A stretch of DNA of 7,678 nucleotides. It comes from Cytophagales bacterium (GTDB taxonomy: Bacteria > Bacteroidota > Bacteroidia > Cytophagales > UBA9547). Location of the stretch: contig JANYCH010000158.1 in NCBI GenBank assembly GCA_025360395.1, positions 1 through 7,678 of the forward strand. Reading direction: 5' to 3'. Each line of letters begins with the position of its first letter. Positions within the stretch are counted from its first letter, which is position 1. Shown one piece after another: positions 1 to 6,358 of the stretch. Both the position numbers and the translations under genes were made by a program. The notes beneath the pieces are model-generated. The model was given only the letters and a program-made list of their open reading frames with translations, did no database searches and was not told where the DNA came from.

Positions 1-14
1 TATGTCAAAAAAAA

Positions 15-269
15 TTAAACTAATGCGTTAACGTGTTTCGCTAATTTAGATTTATGATTAGAAGCGTTGTGCTTATGGATGATGTTATTTTTAGCCAATT
101 TATCAAGCATAGCAAAAACTTTAGGTAATAAAGCAGTGCCATCTGTTTTAGATTTGGTAGTTAATAGTCTTTTTACAAAAGTACGTGAAGTAACTAACTG
201 ATATCTGTTACGAAGCCTTTTAGCTTCATTTGAGCGAATTCTTTTAAGAGATGATTTGTGATTTGCCAT
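15..269 (-). CDS. rpsT: 30S ribosomal protein S20
   Basis: Complete 84-residue protein that binds 16S rRNA and helps assemble the small ribosomal subunit. The N terminus MANHKSSLKRIRSNEAKRLRN and the later segment LDKLAKNNIIHKHNASNHKSKLAKHV are typical of S20 (family knowledge), as are the small size, high Lys/Arg content and all-helical look. The start is the ATG at 267-269, which gives the canonical MANHKS beginning; the stop is TAA. It is transcribed away from the methyltransferase gene, with a good promoter about 20 bases upstream. The final codons run into a T-tract on the coding strand that reaches the window edge, so any terminator hairpin lies at or beyond position 1 and cannot be judged. 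The gene looks intact. Confidence 0.96.
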   Translation of the reverse strand: MANHKSSLKRIRSNEAKRLRNRYQLVTSRTFVKRLLTTKSKTDGTALLPKVFAMLDKLAKNNIIHKHNASNHKSKLAKHVNALV

Positions 270-291
270 TGTTCTGTTTCAAAAAGAGTTG

Positions 292-321
292 CAAAAGTAT
301 TGATTTTAAACTTATTCGCAA
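292..321 (-). promoter_or_regulatory. Bacteroidota-type promoter of rpsT
   Basis: On the minus strand the sequence TACTTTTG (plus-strand 292-299) matches the Bacteroidota -7 consensus TAnnTTTG at every fixed position. A TTG (plus-strand CAA at 319-321) lies exactly 19 bp upstream, as expected for the -33 element of the primary sigma factor in this phylum. Transcription would start roughly 8-12 bp downstream, leaving a short A-rich leader of about 15 bases before the rpsT ATG. The DNA just upstream (322-340) is almost pure A/T. The motif match is seen directly; its activity is inferred. Confidence 0.62.
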
Positions 322-388
322 AATATTTTTTTAAATATACTTCATTCACAAATCCACTTTCAAGCTATTTTTAAATGAAACGTTGTTG

Positions 389-403
389 CATCTTTGTATT
401 TTG
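389..403 (+). promoter_or_regulatory. Possible weak -7 element before the methyltransferase/ZIP pair
   Basis: CATCTTTG at 389-396 differs from TAnnTTTG only at the first base, and the adjoining TATTTTG is a second near match. No TTG stands at the expected distance upstream, so the core promoter is only half supported. The location suits it: it lies 14-28 bases before the methyltransferase ATG, inside the 147-bp spacer (270-416) that must also hold the divergent rpsT promoter. Confidence 0.25.
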
Positions 404-416
404 TAAGAATATATAA

Positions 417-1160
417 ATGGATGATTCAAAGAAAGAGTGGTTTGAAGAATGGTTTGAATCACCGTATTACGATCTGTTATATGCAAAACGCAATGAGGAA
501 GAAGCGGCTTTTTTCCTGGATAATCTGCTGCATTTTTTAAAATTCCCCAAAAATACCCAAATTCTTGACCTTGCATGTGGCAAAGGAAGGCATTCAATAT
601 ACCTCAATAAAAAAGGTTTTGACGTAACGGGTCTTGATCTGTCAGCGAGAAGTATTGCATATGCTAAAACATTTCAAAACCAGACGCTGAGATTTTTAGA
701 ACAAGACATGCGTGTACCGTTGAATTCAAAATTTGACCTGATCGTCAATCTTTTTACTAGTTTTGGATATTTTGATCTGGAAGTAGAAAATGTAAAAGTC
801 TTAAAATCAGTTAGGTCTATGTTGAAACCAGAAGGGATTTTCATAATAGATTATTTAAATGGTCAGAAAATCCTGTCTGATTTGAATTATTCTGATACCA
901 AGGAATTTGAAGGTGGGGTTTTTAAAATAAAGAAAAAGGTTGAAAAAGGTTTCATTATCAAAGAAATAGAAATAATAGCAGAACAAAAATCTTTGAATTT
1001 CTCCGAAATGGTCAAGCTTTATGAATGTACCGATTTTGAGAATATGTTTAAATCAGTAGGATTAGAAATTTTAAATTCATTTGGAGATTATAATCTTAAC
1101 AAATTGGATCCTGTCAACTCAGATAGAATAATTTATATCACCAAAATGATAAAAGCATAA
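417..1160 (+). CDS. Class I SAM-dependent methyltransferase
   Basis: A 247-residue cytosolic protein with a Rossmann-type methyltransferase fold. Motif I (ILDLACGKGRH, residues 49-59) forms the S-adenosylmethionine loop. The acidic residue that binds the ribose is D74 in VTGLDLS, the post-II motif is EQDMR (95-99), and motif IV is FDLIVNLFTSFGYF (106-119). A LKPEGIFIIDY strand follows at 136-146. The N-terminal WFEEWFESPYYDLLY segment probably caps the SAM site. The start is fixed by an in-frame TAA directly before the ATG. The stop TAA overlaps the ATG of the next gene by one base (TAATG), so translation of the ZIP transporter is probably coupled to it. The substrate is unknown; small-molecule or tRNA/protein targets are all possible. 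There are no membrane segments or signal peptide. Confidence 0.88.
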   Translation: MDDSKKEWFEEWFESPYYDLLYAKRNEEEAAFFLDNLLHFLKFPKNTQILDLACGKGRHSIYLNKKGFDVTGLDLSARSIAYAKTFQNQTLRFLEQDMRVPLNSKFDLIVNLFTSFGYFDLEVENVKVLKSVRSMLKPEGIFIIDYLNGQKILSDLNYSDTKEFEGGVFKIKKKVEKGFIIKEIEIIAEQKSLNFSEMVKLYECTDFENMFKSVGLEILNSFGDYNLNKLDPVNSDRIIYITKMIKA

Positions 1161-1894
1161 TGTGGCTAAATTTTCTCTTATTATTTCTTTTTACACTTTC
1201 CCCGTGGGTTTTATTTTCTTATCTGCCAAAGAATAATGATAAATTATTTGGGATAATCCTCTCTTTTAGTGGTGCATACCTGTTTTCAATCACCCTTTTA
1301 CATATTCTGCCAGAAATTTATGTTAACTCGCCTGATCCAAAAGTTGTTGGAGCATATATTTTACTTGGTTTTTTTATACAGCTAATCATTTCTTTTTTTG
1401 CAAAAGGAGTTGAGCATGGACATTTACACCATCATCATTCTGGCCAGGTACTTCCGATATCCCTTGTAGTTTCAATTTCTATCCATGCTTTTCTGGAAGG
1501 TAATATGTTGGTACATCCATTGCATGCACACAACGCAATGCATGATAATGATTCTCTTCTAGTAGGAATGATCCTGCATAAGATCCCTGAGGCGTTTGCT
1601 CTATTATCTGTTCTAAGAGAATATAAATCTACAAAGCTCGTGCAGTTCTATATTTTTCTTCTGTATGCTCTATTAAGTCCTTTAGGGATGATTTTTGGAA
1701 ATTATGCCTATTTACTTGATTGGATGACACCAAATGTTCTTACAATAGTATTTGCAATAATAGCAGGAAATTTTATGCACATTTCTACAATCATATTCTT
1801 TGAATCCAGTCCCAGGCATGAATTAAGGTTTGCTGCTTCAAACGCAAAAGTTTTTGGCGCATTATTAGCAATCGTTTTTGAAATCTTAATCTAA
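1160..1894 (+). CDS. ZIP-family divalent metal transporter
   Basis: A 244-residue inner-membrane protein with about seven or eight hydrophobic helices, matching ZIP (zinc/iron permease) transporters that move Zn2+ or related metals into the cytoplasm. Metal-site signatures are visible: LLHILPE in helix 2 (H48, E52), HAFLEG in helix 4 (H109, E113) and HKIPEA in helix 5 (H140, E144; the family more often has HxxPEG), with GNFMHIS in a late helix (203-209). Two histidine-rich stretches lie outside the helices: EHGHLHHHH (85-93), typical of the ZIP variable loop, and a second at 119-128 containing four histidines. The start ATG overlaps the methyltransferase stop (TAATG). No Zur-like operator was recognised. 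Metal specificity cannot be decided from sequence. Confidence 0.9.
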   Translation: MWLNFLLLFLFTLSPWVLFSYLPKNNDKLFGIILSFSGAYLFSITLLHILPEIYVNSPDPKVVGAYILLGFFIQLIISFFAKGVEHGHLHHHHSGQVLPISLVVSISIHAFLEGNMLVHPLHAHNAMHDNDSLLVGMILHKIPEAFALLSVLREYKSTKLVQFYIFLLYALLSPLGMIFGNYAYLLDWMTPNVLTIVFAIIAGNFMHISTIIFFESSPRHELRFAASNAKVFGALLAIVFEILI

Positions 1895-1934
1895 TGTTAA
1901 AATTCAGGTAATGAATATCTACACTTACCACAAC

Positions 1935-1942
1935 TATATTTG
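1935..1942 (+). promoter_or_regulatory. Possible -7 promoter element of the lipid kinase gene
   Basis: TATATTTG is a perfect match to the Bacteroidota -7 consensus TAnnTTTG and sits 19 bases before the kinase ATG, in the 67-bp gap after the ZIP gene. No TTG is present 19-21 bp upstream; the best nearby triplet is ATG at 1911-1913. It is therefore a candidate with only the downstream element supported. If active, it separates kinase expression from the methyltransferase/ZIP pair. Confidence 0.4.
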
Positions 1943-1961
1943 AGGTTATCAATAATACACC

Positions 1962-2831
1962 ATGGCGCAGAAGAAAATCCTATTTATTATAAATCCAATT
2001 TCAGGTGGTAAGAACAAAGACAAAATACCAGCTCTGATAGAGAATACACTGGACAAAAATCAGTTTGACATAACTATAACTTTTACTAAAGCCCCGGGCC
2101 ATGCTAAAGAACTGGCTGCCCAGCCTAGTTTTCATTATTATGTTGCTGTTGGTGGGGATGGAACCTTAAATGAAGTAGCAAGCCAATTAATTAACACTGA
2201 AGCTTGTATGGGAATATTACCAATGGGGTCTGGCAATGGTTTGGCCAGGCACATGGGTATTAGTATGAATATCGAAAAAGCAATCAGGCAATTAAATACT
2301 GCCAAAATAGTAAAAATTGATACCTGTACAGTAAATGGTAAACCATTTATAAATATGGCAGGTGTTGGCTTTGACGCCCATATTGGTTAGTTATTTGCCG
2401 AATCTACAGGAAGAGGTTTTAAAACTTATGTTGTTCAGACATTAACAGAATTTAAGAATTATCAGGCGCAGAACTACAAAATAAATTATGGAAACAAAGA
2501 GATTATTTCTGACGCCTTCCTGTTAAGTTTTGCGAATTCTTCTCAATATGGAAATAACGCTTATATCGCTCCGGATGCAGACATTAAAGATGGGATGCTT
2601 GATATATGCCTGATGAAGCCTTTTAAAGTTATAGATGTTTTAGGTATTGGTTTCAGGCTATTCAATAAGACGATCAAGCAAAGTAAATATCTTCAAACTA
2701 TTCAGGCAAAGGAATTTACGGTGACCAGAGAACATGAAGGTGTAGCACACTTAGATGGCGAGCCAATGATATTTGGTAAGCAATTGGATATTAAAGTTTT
2801 ATCAGCTAGCCTTAAATTACTTGTTCCATAA
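1962..2831 (+). pseudogene. YegS/BmrU-type lipid (diacylglycerol-like) kinase interrupted by an in-frame TAG
   Basis: One reading frame of 290 codons encodes a lipid kinase of the diacylglycerol/sphingosine kinase superfamily, with a TAG at codon 143 and a true TAA at codon 290. The N-terminal nucleotide-binding domain shows NPISGG (11-16), GGDGTLNEV (64-72) and LPMGSGNGLARH (86-97). The second domain opens with NMAGVGFDAHIG just before the TAG. It resumes without frameshift as LFAESTGRGFKTYVVQ and ends with HLDGEP (codons 263-268), which carries the DGE acidic pair expected near the active site. Total length suits the family (about 290-300). The start is supported by an in-frame TAA three codons upstream. 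The 142-residue product would lack the whole C-terminal lipid-binding domain and should be inactive. The cause may be a recent nonsense mutation, a sequencing error, or less likely read-through. An intact protein would phosphorylate diacylglycerol or a related lipid at the inner membrane face. Confidence 0.85.
2388..2390 (+). other. Internal amber codon of the lipid kinase gene
   Basis: The codons read GCC CAT ATT GGT TAG TTA TTT GCC, so the stop falls at the start of the second domain. The frame continues open for 146 more codons with clear family similarity, so this is the only visible lesion. A single base change from AAG, CAG, GAG, TGG, TCG, TTG or a Tyr codon would explain it. TAG is used as a real terminator by two genes at 3234-3237, which argues against general recoding of TAG in this genome. 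Confidence 0.9.
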
Positions 2832-2856
2832 ATTAGGGCATTTAGAGCCTGCATTG

Positions 2857-2864
2857 TACTTTTA
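2857..2864 (+). promoter_or_regulatory. Possible weak -7 element before the TerB-like gene
   Basis: TACTTTTA matches seven of the eight positions considered for TAnnTTTG (last base A, not G) and lies 16 bases before the ATG. No TTG is found at the proper upstream spacing. The 49-bp gap after the kinase stop (2832-2880) contains no terminator-like hairpin, so the gene may equally be read through from the kinase. Confidence 0.22.
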
Positions 2865-2880
2865 GGGTTAATATTTATAC

Positions 2881-3237
2881 ATGTCTAGTAAGGAAAAGGT
2901 ATATGATGCTTTTGCTGAGTTAATTTATGCAGTTGTAATTGCAGATGGTAGGATAACCCAAAAAGAGGAAGAGGTTATTTCTAAAATTATTAAAGGACAT
3001 TCTATCAAATTAGACATAAAAAAGTATTTTGATTCGAAAGCCAGAAATATCAGCATAGCTCAAAGCTTTATGAACACTTTTGAGGTATGTAAGCAACATG
3101 GAGAAGATTTGGAATATCCTTTTCTATTGAAAATACTGAAAGATATTGCTTCGGTAAGCGAAGGATTAAATAATGATGAAGGGAATTTGTTAGCTGAATT
3201 TATAGATAGTTTCAGGAAACGATTCAAATTAACCTAG
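2881..3237 (+). CDS. Small TerB-like (tellurite-resistance-fold) protein
   Basis: A 118-residue, predicted all-helical soluble protein. The segment FAELIYAVVIADGRITQKEEEVI (residues 11-33) has the hydrophobic helix, ADG turn (21-23) and acidic EEE (29-31) that mark TerB/DjlA-N-type domains, where paired acidic residues are thought to bind metal. A degenerate second copy of the pattern appears as LLKILKDIASVSEGLNNDEGNLLAEF (82-107), with SEG and DE replacing ADG and EEE, as is usual for this two-repeat fold. There is no signal peptide, membrane helix or J-domain. An in-frame TAA lies four codons before the ATG. The stop TAG shares the CTAG at 3234-3237 with the convergent glycosyltransferase. 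No other ter genes are nearby, so a tellurite role is not implied; the function is unknown. Confidence 0.72.
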   Translation: MSSKEKVYDAFAELIYAVVIADGRITQKEEEVISKIIKGHSIKLDIKKYFDSKARNISIAQSFMNTFEVCKQHGEDLEYPFLLKILKDIASVSEGLNNDEGNLLAEFIDSFRKRFKLT

Positions 3238-4277
3238 CGCAGTAAAGGCTCAAACGCATTTATATATTTTTTATGAATTTCTTGGATGTTGAGGGTTTCA
3301 TTTGTAAATACAAAGGCTTTTTGCACTTGTTCCGACAATATATCTCGGTTATTTAATGTTAGATCTAAAGCATTTGATAATGCTTTACTGTCCTTTTTGT
3401 TTACAAGGTAGCCACGGCCTTTCACAATTTCGGCCAACCCACCTGCATTGGTACTCACAACCGGCACTTTGTAAATAAATGCGTCCAGTATGCTACTGCC
3501 CAAGCCCTCTTCTTCGGAACTCATTACGAAAACATCAAATACTGAAAAAAAGTCTTCTACGTCAATAGTGAATCCAGCAAGTCTATAAATCTCCGAAAGA
3601 TCATTTTCGTGTATTAATTGCTCTATTTCAGTCCTTAAATGGCCATCTCCAAAATGAACCATTACAAAATCATTTCTTTTTTCAGATAATAATTTAATGG
3701 CCTTCACAAGTGTTTGAGGGTCTTTATGTTGAACAAGTGCAGAAGTGGTCCCGATAATTTTTTTACCAATAATGCCACTTTCTTTCAAATAATTTAGGGC
3801 CCTGTTATTGTTCAAAGGTTTTGCCTCTATACATTCAGGAATTAAAACAGCTTTCTTTACGCCAAATGATTCAAGTATCGTTTTAATTGGAGTTGAAATA
3901 GCAATAATCAAATCTGCCTTATTGTATTTCCATCTTGTAAGCCATCCTTTAGGAATAAAATCTAACCTGCGGGTATAAACTACTTTACTTTTATGAAAAA
4001 GTTTAGTGAGGACAGCAAATGTTAGTAAACTCGCCGTTTGTACGTGAAGAATATCATAATTTTTACCATAAAGCATCAAAAATGGAATAACTCCTAAATG
4101 GCTTTTTACCGGAAATGACTTAATTCCCAATTCATCAGATTTATTTATTAAGGGATAACCATCTCTTGCAAGGAGTTCAACAGAATGGCCTAGGTCTCTA
4201 AATCCTTTTATTGCGAATAAGGTTTGTCTTTCGCCCCCTCGCCAGGTTTTTTCTGTATTTATTTCAAGGATTTTCAA
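3234..4277 (-). CDS. GT4-type (GT-B fold) glycosyltransferase, TTG start
   Basis: A 347-residue family 4-like glycosyltransferase that would transfer a sugar from a nucleotide-sugar donor to a surface glycan or lipid-linked acceptor at the cytoplasmic membrane face. The N terminus MKILEINTEKTWRGGERQT has the glycine-rich acceptor-side loop. DILHVQT (75-81) and ADLIIAIS (121-128) fit the first Rossmann domain, and IIGTTSALVQHKD (174-186) opens the donor-binding domain. The donor motif is EEGLGSSILDAF (256-267), in which the second acid of the E-x7-E pattern is Asp265. STNAGGLAEIV (275-285) is also typical. Translation starts at TTG (4277-4275): the conserved N terminus begins right there, no ATG is available, and the TTG overlaps the upstream TGA stop as TTGA. 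It lies last in the minus-strand chain; the stop TAG shares the CTAG with the convergent gene. Exact sugar and linkage are unknown. Confidence 0.9.
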   Translation of the reverse strand: MKILEINTEKTWRGGERQTLFAIKGFRDLGHSVELLARDGYPLINKSDELGIKSFPVKSHLGVIPFLMLYGKNYDILHVQTASLLTFAVLTKLFHKSKVVYTRRLDFIPKGWLTRWKYNKADLIIAISTPIKTILESFGVKKAVLIPECIEAKPLNNNRALNYLKESGIIGKKIIGTTSALVQHKDPQTLVKAIKLLSEKRNDFVMVHFGDGHLRTEIEQLIHENDLSEIYRLAGFTIDVEDFFSVFDVFVMSSEEEGLGSSILDAFIYKVPVVSTNAGGLAEIVKGRGYLVNKKDSKALSNALDLTLNNRDILSEQVQKAFVFTNETLNIQEIHKKYINAFEPLLR

Positions 4278-5026
4278 TTTTTTAAACTTTTTTCTGAAAG
4301 CTTTTTATATTTTAAATAGGAATATAATGCATTGTTCCTGGCAACTATAAAACCATAATATCCATCTAAAAAGCCAAGTTTAACGATGTAATTCGAGAAA
4401 AATGTGAAACTCGCACTCAAATGTTTCTTTAAATTCCCAGCACTTTTACCAGTCTTGATAGCTCTTTCAGCAAAAAGATCGGTGTAATTATCTATTTTAT
4501 TTAAATGTGACTGAACAGTAGGATAGGAGTAGTGTAAAACTTTACCTTTTAATTTTTTTATCTGATGGTGAGGCTTTTGGGATAAAACCTCATGTACATC
4601 CAACATTACCCAACTTATTAGTTTTTTGTTAAATATTCTGATATGCCACTCAGGATTCCAACCTCCATACTTTATCCATTTACCGCAAAAATTAGTAATA
4701 AAATTGAGTTTATAGGCATCTGCCAATTTTTCTGACTTAAATTCTTCATTTATGCTATGAATCAATTCGTTTGATAATATTTCGTCTGAATCAATTGATA
4801 GAATATAGTCATTGAGAGCTAATTCATTTCCGAAATTTTTGTTGGCTGAATAGCCTTCCCAGTTTTTAAAGTAGTACCTAATATTTTTAGAAAGACAAAT
4901 TTCCTTTGTTCCATCATTACTTCCCGAATCCACTACTATTACATCAGCACTAACTTTTAGTAATGCATCAAGACAAGCGCCAATCGTTTCTTTTGCATTA
5001 TGGGTAATAACTACTGCTGATAGCAT
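4274..5026 (-). CDS. Family 2 (GT-A) glycosyltransferase, WaaE/LgtF-like
   Basis: A 250-residue glycosyltransferase of the GT2 family, close in style to the WaaE/KdtX/LgtF group that adds glucose to the inner core of lipopolysaccharide. The sequence begins LSAVVITHNAKETIGACLDAL. DSGSNDGT (33-40) forms the nucleotide-binding loop. GYSANKNFG (58-66) and the metal-binding DSDE (79-82, the DxD equivalent) follow, then GGWNPEWHIRIF (121-132), VHEVL (144-148) with the likely catalytic acid region, and LHYSY (164-168). The basic, aromatic C terminus may sit on the membrane; no clear transmembrane anchor is needed. The ATG overlaps the NADH dehydrogenase stop (TAATG) and its own TGA overlaps the next gene's TTG start, so it is embedded in a translationally coupled chain. 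The LPS-core role is inferred from the family. Confidence 0.9.
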   Translation of the reverse strand: MLSAVVITHNAKETIGACLDALLKVSADVIVVDSGSNDGTKEICLSKNIRYYFKNWEGYSANKNFGNELALNDYILSIDSDEILSNELIHSINEEFKSEKLADAYKLNFITNFCGKWIKYGGWNPEWHIRIFNKKLISWVMLDVHEVLSQKPHHQIKKLKGKVLHYSYPTVQSHLNKIDNYTDLFAERAIKTGKSAGNLKKHLSASFTFFSNYIVKLGFLDGYYGFIVARNNALYSYLKYKKLSEKSLKN

Positions 5027-6312
5027 TATCGGATTTCTGTGGGCCCCTTTCTGGGTTTTATTATCAACCTTAAATATTGGTCATACGTAAAATAATTCCA
5101 AACCCAGTTAATAAAAGTAAATAGTTTGTTTTTTGTCCCCAGCAAAGAAAATAAATGAACAAACATCCATGTTACCCAGGCAAAGAAACCTTGAAATTTA
5201 AAAAATGGTAAATCAACTACAGCAAGATTTCTTCCAACGGTGGCCATACTACCCAGATCAACATAACTAAAAGGCTTTAGTTTTTCGTTTTTTAAAATCG
5301 AAATCAGGTTTTTAGAAAGGTTTTTTCCTTGTTGAATGGCAACCTGAGCTAGTTGAGGATGTCCATTAGGAAATTTTTCAACAGACATTGTACAAACGTC
5401 CCCTATAGCGTATATATTAGGATAGGTCTCTACTTTATTGAAATGGTCTACCTTAATTCGTCCCTTTATTATAGTGGAAGGATCCAATCCTGGCAAGATA
5501 TTTCCTTTAACCCCAGTAGCCCAAACAAGAGTATTTGTTCTTATTTTTTCATCATTATCAAGGGTCACATATTGCCCATCATAATCTTTAACCCTGGTAT
5601 TAAGCCTTACAGTAACCCCAAGTTTTTGGAGATATTCTTTTCCTTTTGCTGCAGCCTGTTCAGACATTGCGCCAAGTACTTTTGGTGAGCCTTCCATGAG
5701 GATGATGTTCATTTGTTTGAAATCAAGTTCAGGATAATCTTTCGGAAGTACTGTTCTTTTCATATCTGCCAAGGTTCCTGAGATTTCTACTCCGGTAGGA
5801 CCACCTCCTGCTACCACAATGTTCAAAAGCCCTAGCCTTTCTTCTTCAGTAGAACATGAAAGAGCATTCTCAAAATTTGAAAGAATGCGGTTTCTTAAAA
5901 ACAAGGCTTCAGATACAGACTTCATAGGAATAGCAAATTTTTCTATGTCCTTGTTTCCAAAAAAATTGGTGTCTGTACCAGTTGCGATAACTAAAAAATC
6001 ATATTGAATTATTCCTAAGTCTGTTAATATTTCATTTGTTAATGGATTAACATTCTGGACATTAGCTACTCTTATATGGACATTTCCTCTGTGTTGAAAA
6101 ACCTTTCTCAGAGGGAAGGAAATAGAACTTGGTTCAAGGCCAGCTGTTGCTACCTGATAAAATAAAGGAGGGAATTGGTGATAATTATTTTTGTCAATTA
6201 ATACTACCTGAATTTCTTTTCCAGACAGCTTTTCTGCCAAATTCAAGCCTGCAAAACCAGCCCCAATTATTACAACTCTTTTTTGATTTGAATCAGGAAT
6301 ATTTGGTAGCAT
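5026..6312 (-). CDS. ndh: Type II NADH:quinone oxidoreductase (NDH-2)
   Basis: A 428-residue FAD enzyme that oxidises NADH and reduces membrane quinone without pumping protons. The N-terminal dinucleotide fold VVIIGAGFAGLNLAEKL (13-29) binds FAD; NNYHQFPPLFYQVATAGL (42-59) is a strong NDH-2 signature. VVAGGGPTGVEISG (166-179) is the NADH-binding fold. The second FAD contact is YAIGD (301-305), and AQVAIQQG (322-329) is the quinone-site motif. The C-terminal stretch FFAWVTWMFVHLFSLLG (376-392) is hydrophobic, fitting the membrane-anchoring region. Length matches the family (about 400-440). The start is firm: an in-frame TAA lies three codons upstream. The gene follows topA by 46 bases; a GGAGGG sits 21 bases before the ATG, too far to act as its ribosome site. 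The stop TAA overlaps the next ATG. There are no missing key motifs. Confidence 0.93.
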   Translation of the reverse strand: MLPNIPDSNQKRVVIIGAGFAGLNLAEKLSGKEIQVVLIDKNNYHQFPPLFYQVATAGLEPSSISFPLRKVFQHRGNVHIRVANVQNVNPLTNEILTDLGIIQYDFLVIATGTDTNFFGNKDIEKFAIPMKSVSEALFLRNRILSNFENALSCSTEEERLGLLNIVVAGGGPTGVEISGTLADMKRTVLPKDYPELDFKQMNIILMEGSPKVLGAMSEQAAAKGKEYLQKLGVTVRLNTRVKDYDGQYVTLDNDEKIRTNTLVWATGVKGNILPGLDPSTIIKGRIKVDHFNKVETYPNIYAIGDVCTMSVEKFPNGHPQLAQVAIQQGKNLSKNLISILKNEKLKPFSYVDLGSMATVGRNLAVVDLPFFKFQGFFAWVTWMFVHLFSLLGTKNKLFTFINWVWNYFTYDQYLRLIIKPRKGPTEIR

Positions 6313-6358
6313 CTTAAGTTATTTTTAAAGTAACCCTCCAAAATTTATAGGCCATCAG

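Noticed and set aside
1..14. T-tract on the minus strand after the rpsT stop, as a possible terminator
   Set aside because: Only weak stems (such as TTAA/TTAA) can be drawn before it and the window ends at once, so no hairpin can be supported.
323..338. Perfect AT inverted repeat ATATTT-TTTT-AAATAT in the rpsT/methyltransferase spacer
   Set aside because: Six A/T pairs around a T4 loop are expected by chance in DNA this AT-rich. It is more likely just upstream promoter A/T sequence than an operator or terminator.
1907..1929. GGTAA/TTACC inverted repeat after the ZIP gene
   Set aside because: Five pairs with a 13-base loop and no following T-tract is too weak for a terminator.
2595..2831. 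Separate 78-residue gene starting at an internal ATG
   Set aside because: It is simply the in-frame C-terminal end of the interrupted lipid kinase; the family match begins well upstream of this ATG and there is no start signal.
417..3237. Possible defence or mobile cassette in the plus-strand run (methyltransferase, small TerB-like protein)
   Set aside because: The methyltransferase has no DNA-recognition domain or restriction partner, there are no integrase, repeats or composition shift, and the neighbours are ordinary metabolic genes.
5353..6317. Open frames on the plus strand within ndh, and similar ones in topA and opposite the methyltransferase
   Set aside because: They lie opposite strongly conserved genes, have unnatural composition and no recognisable domain; they are shadows.
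6335..6340. GGAGGG (minus strand) resembling a strong Shine-Dalgarno before ndh
   Set aside because: It lies 21 bases from the ndh ATG, too far for initiation there, and no small reading frame with a usable start lies at the proper distance.
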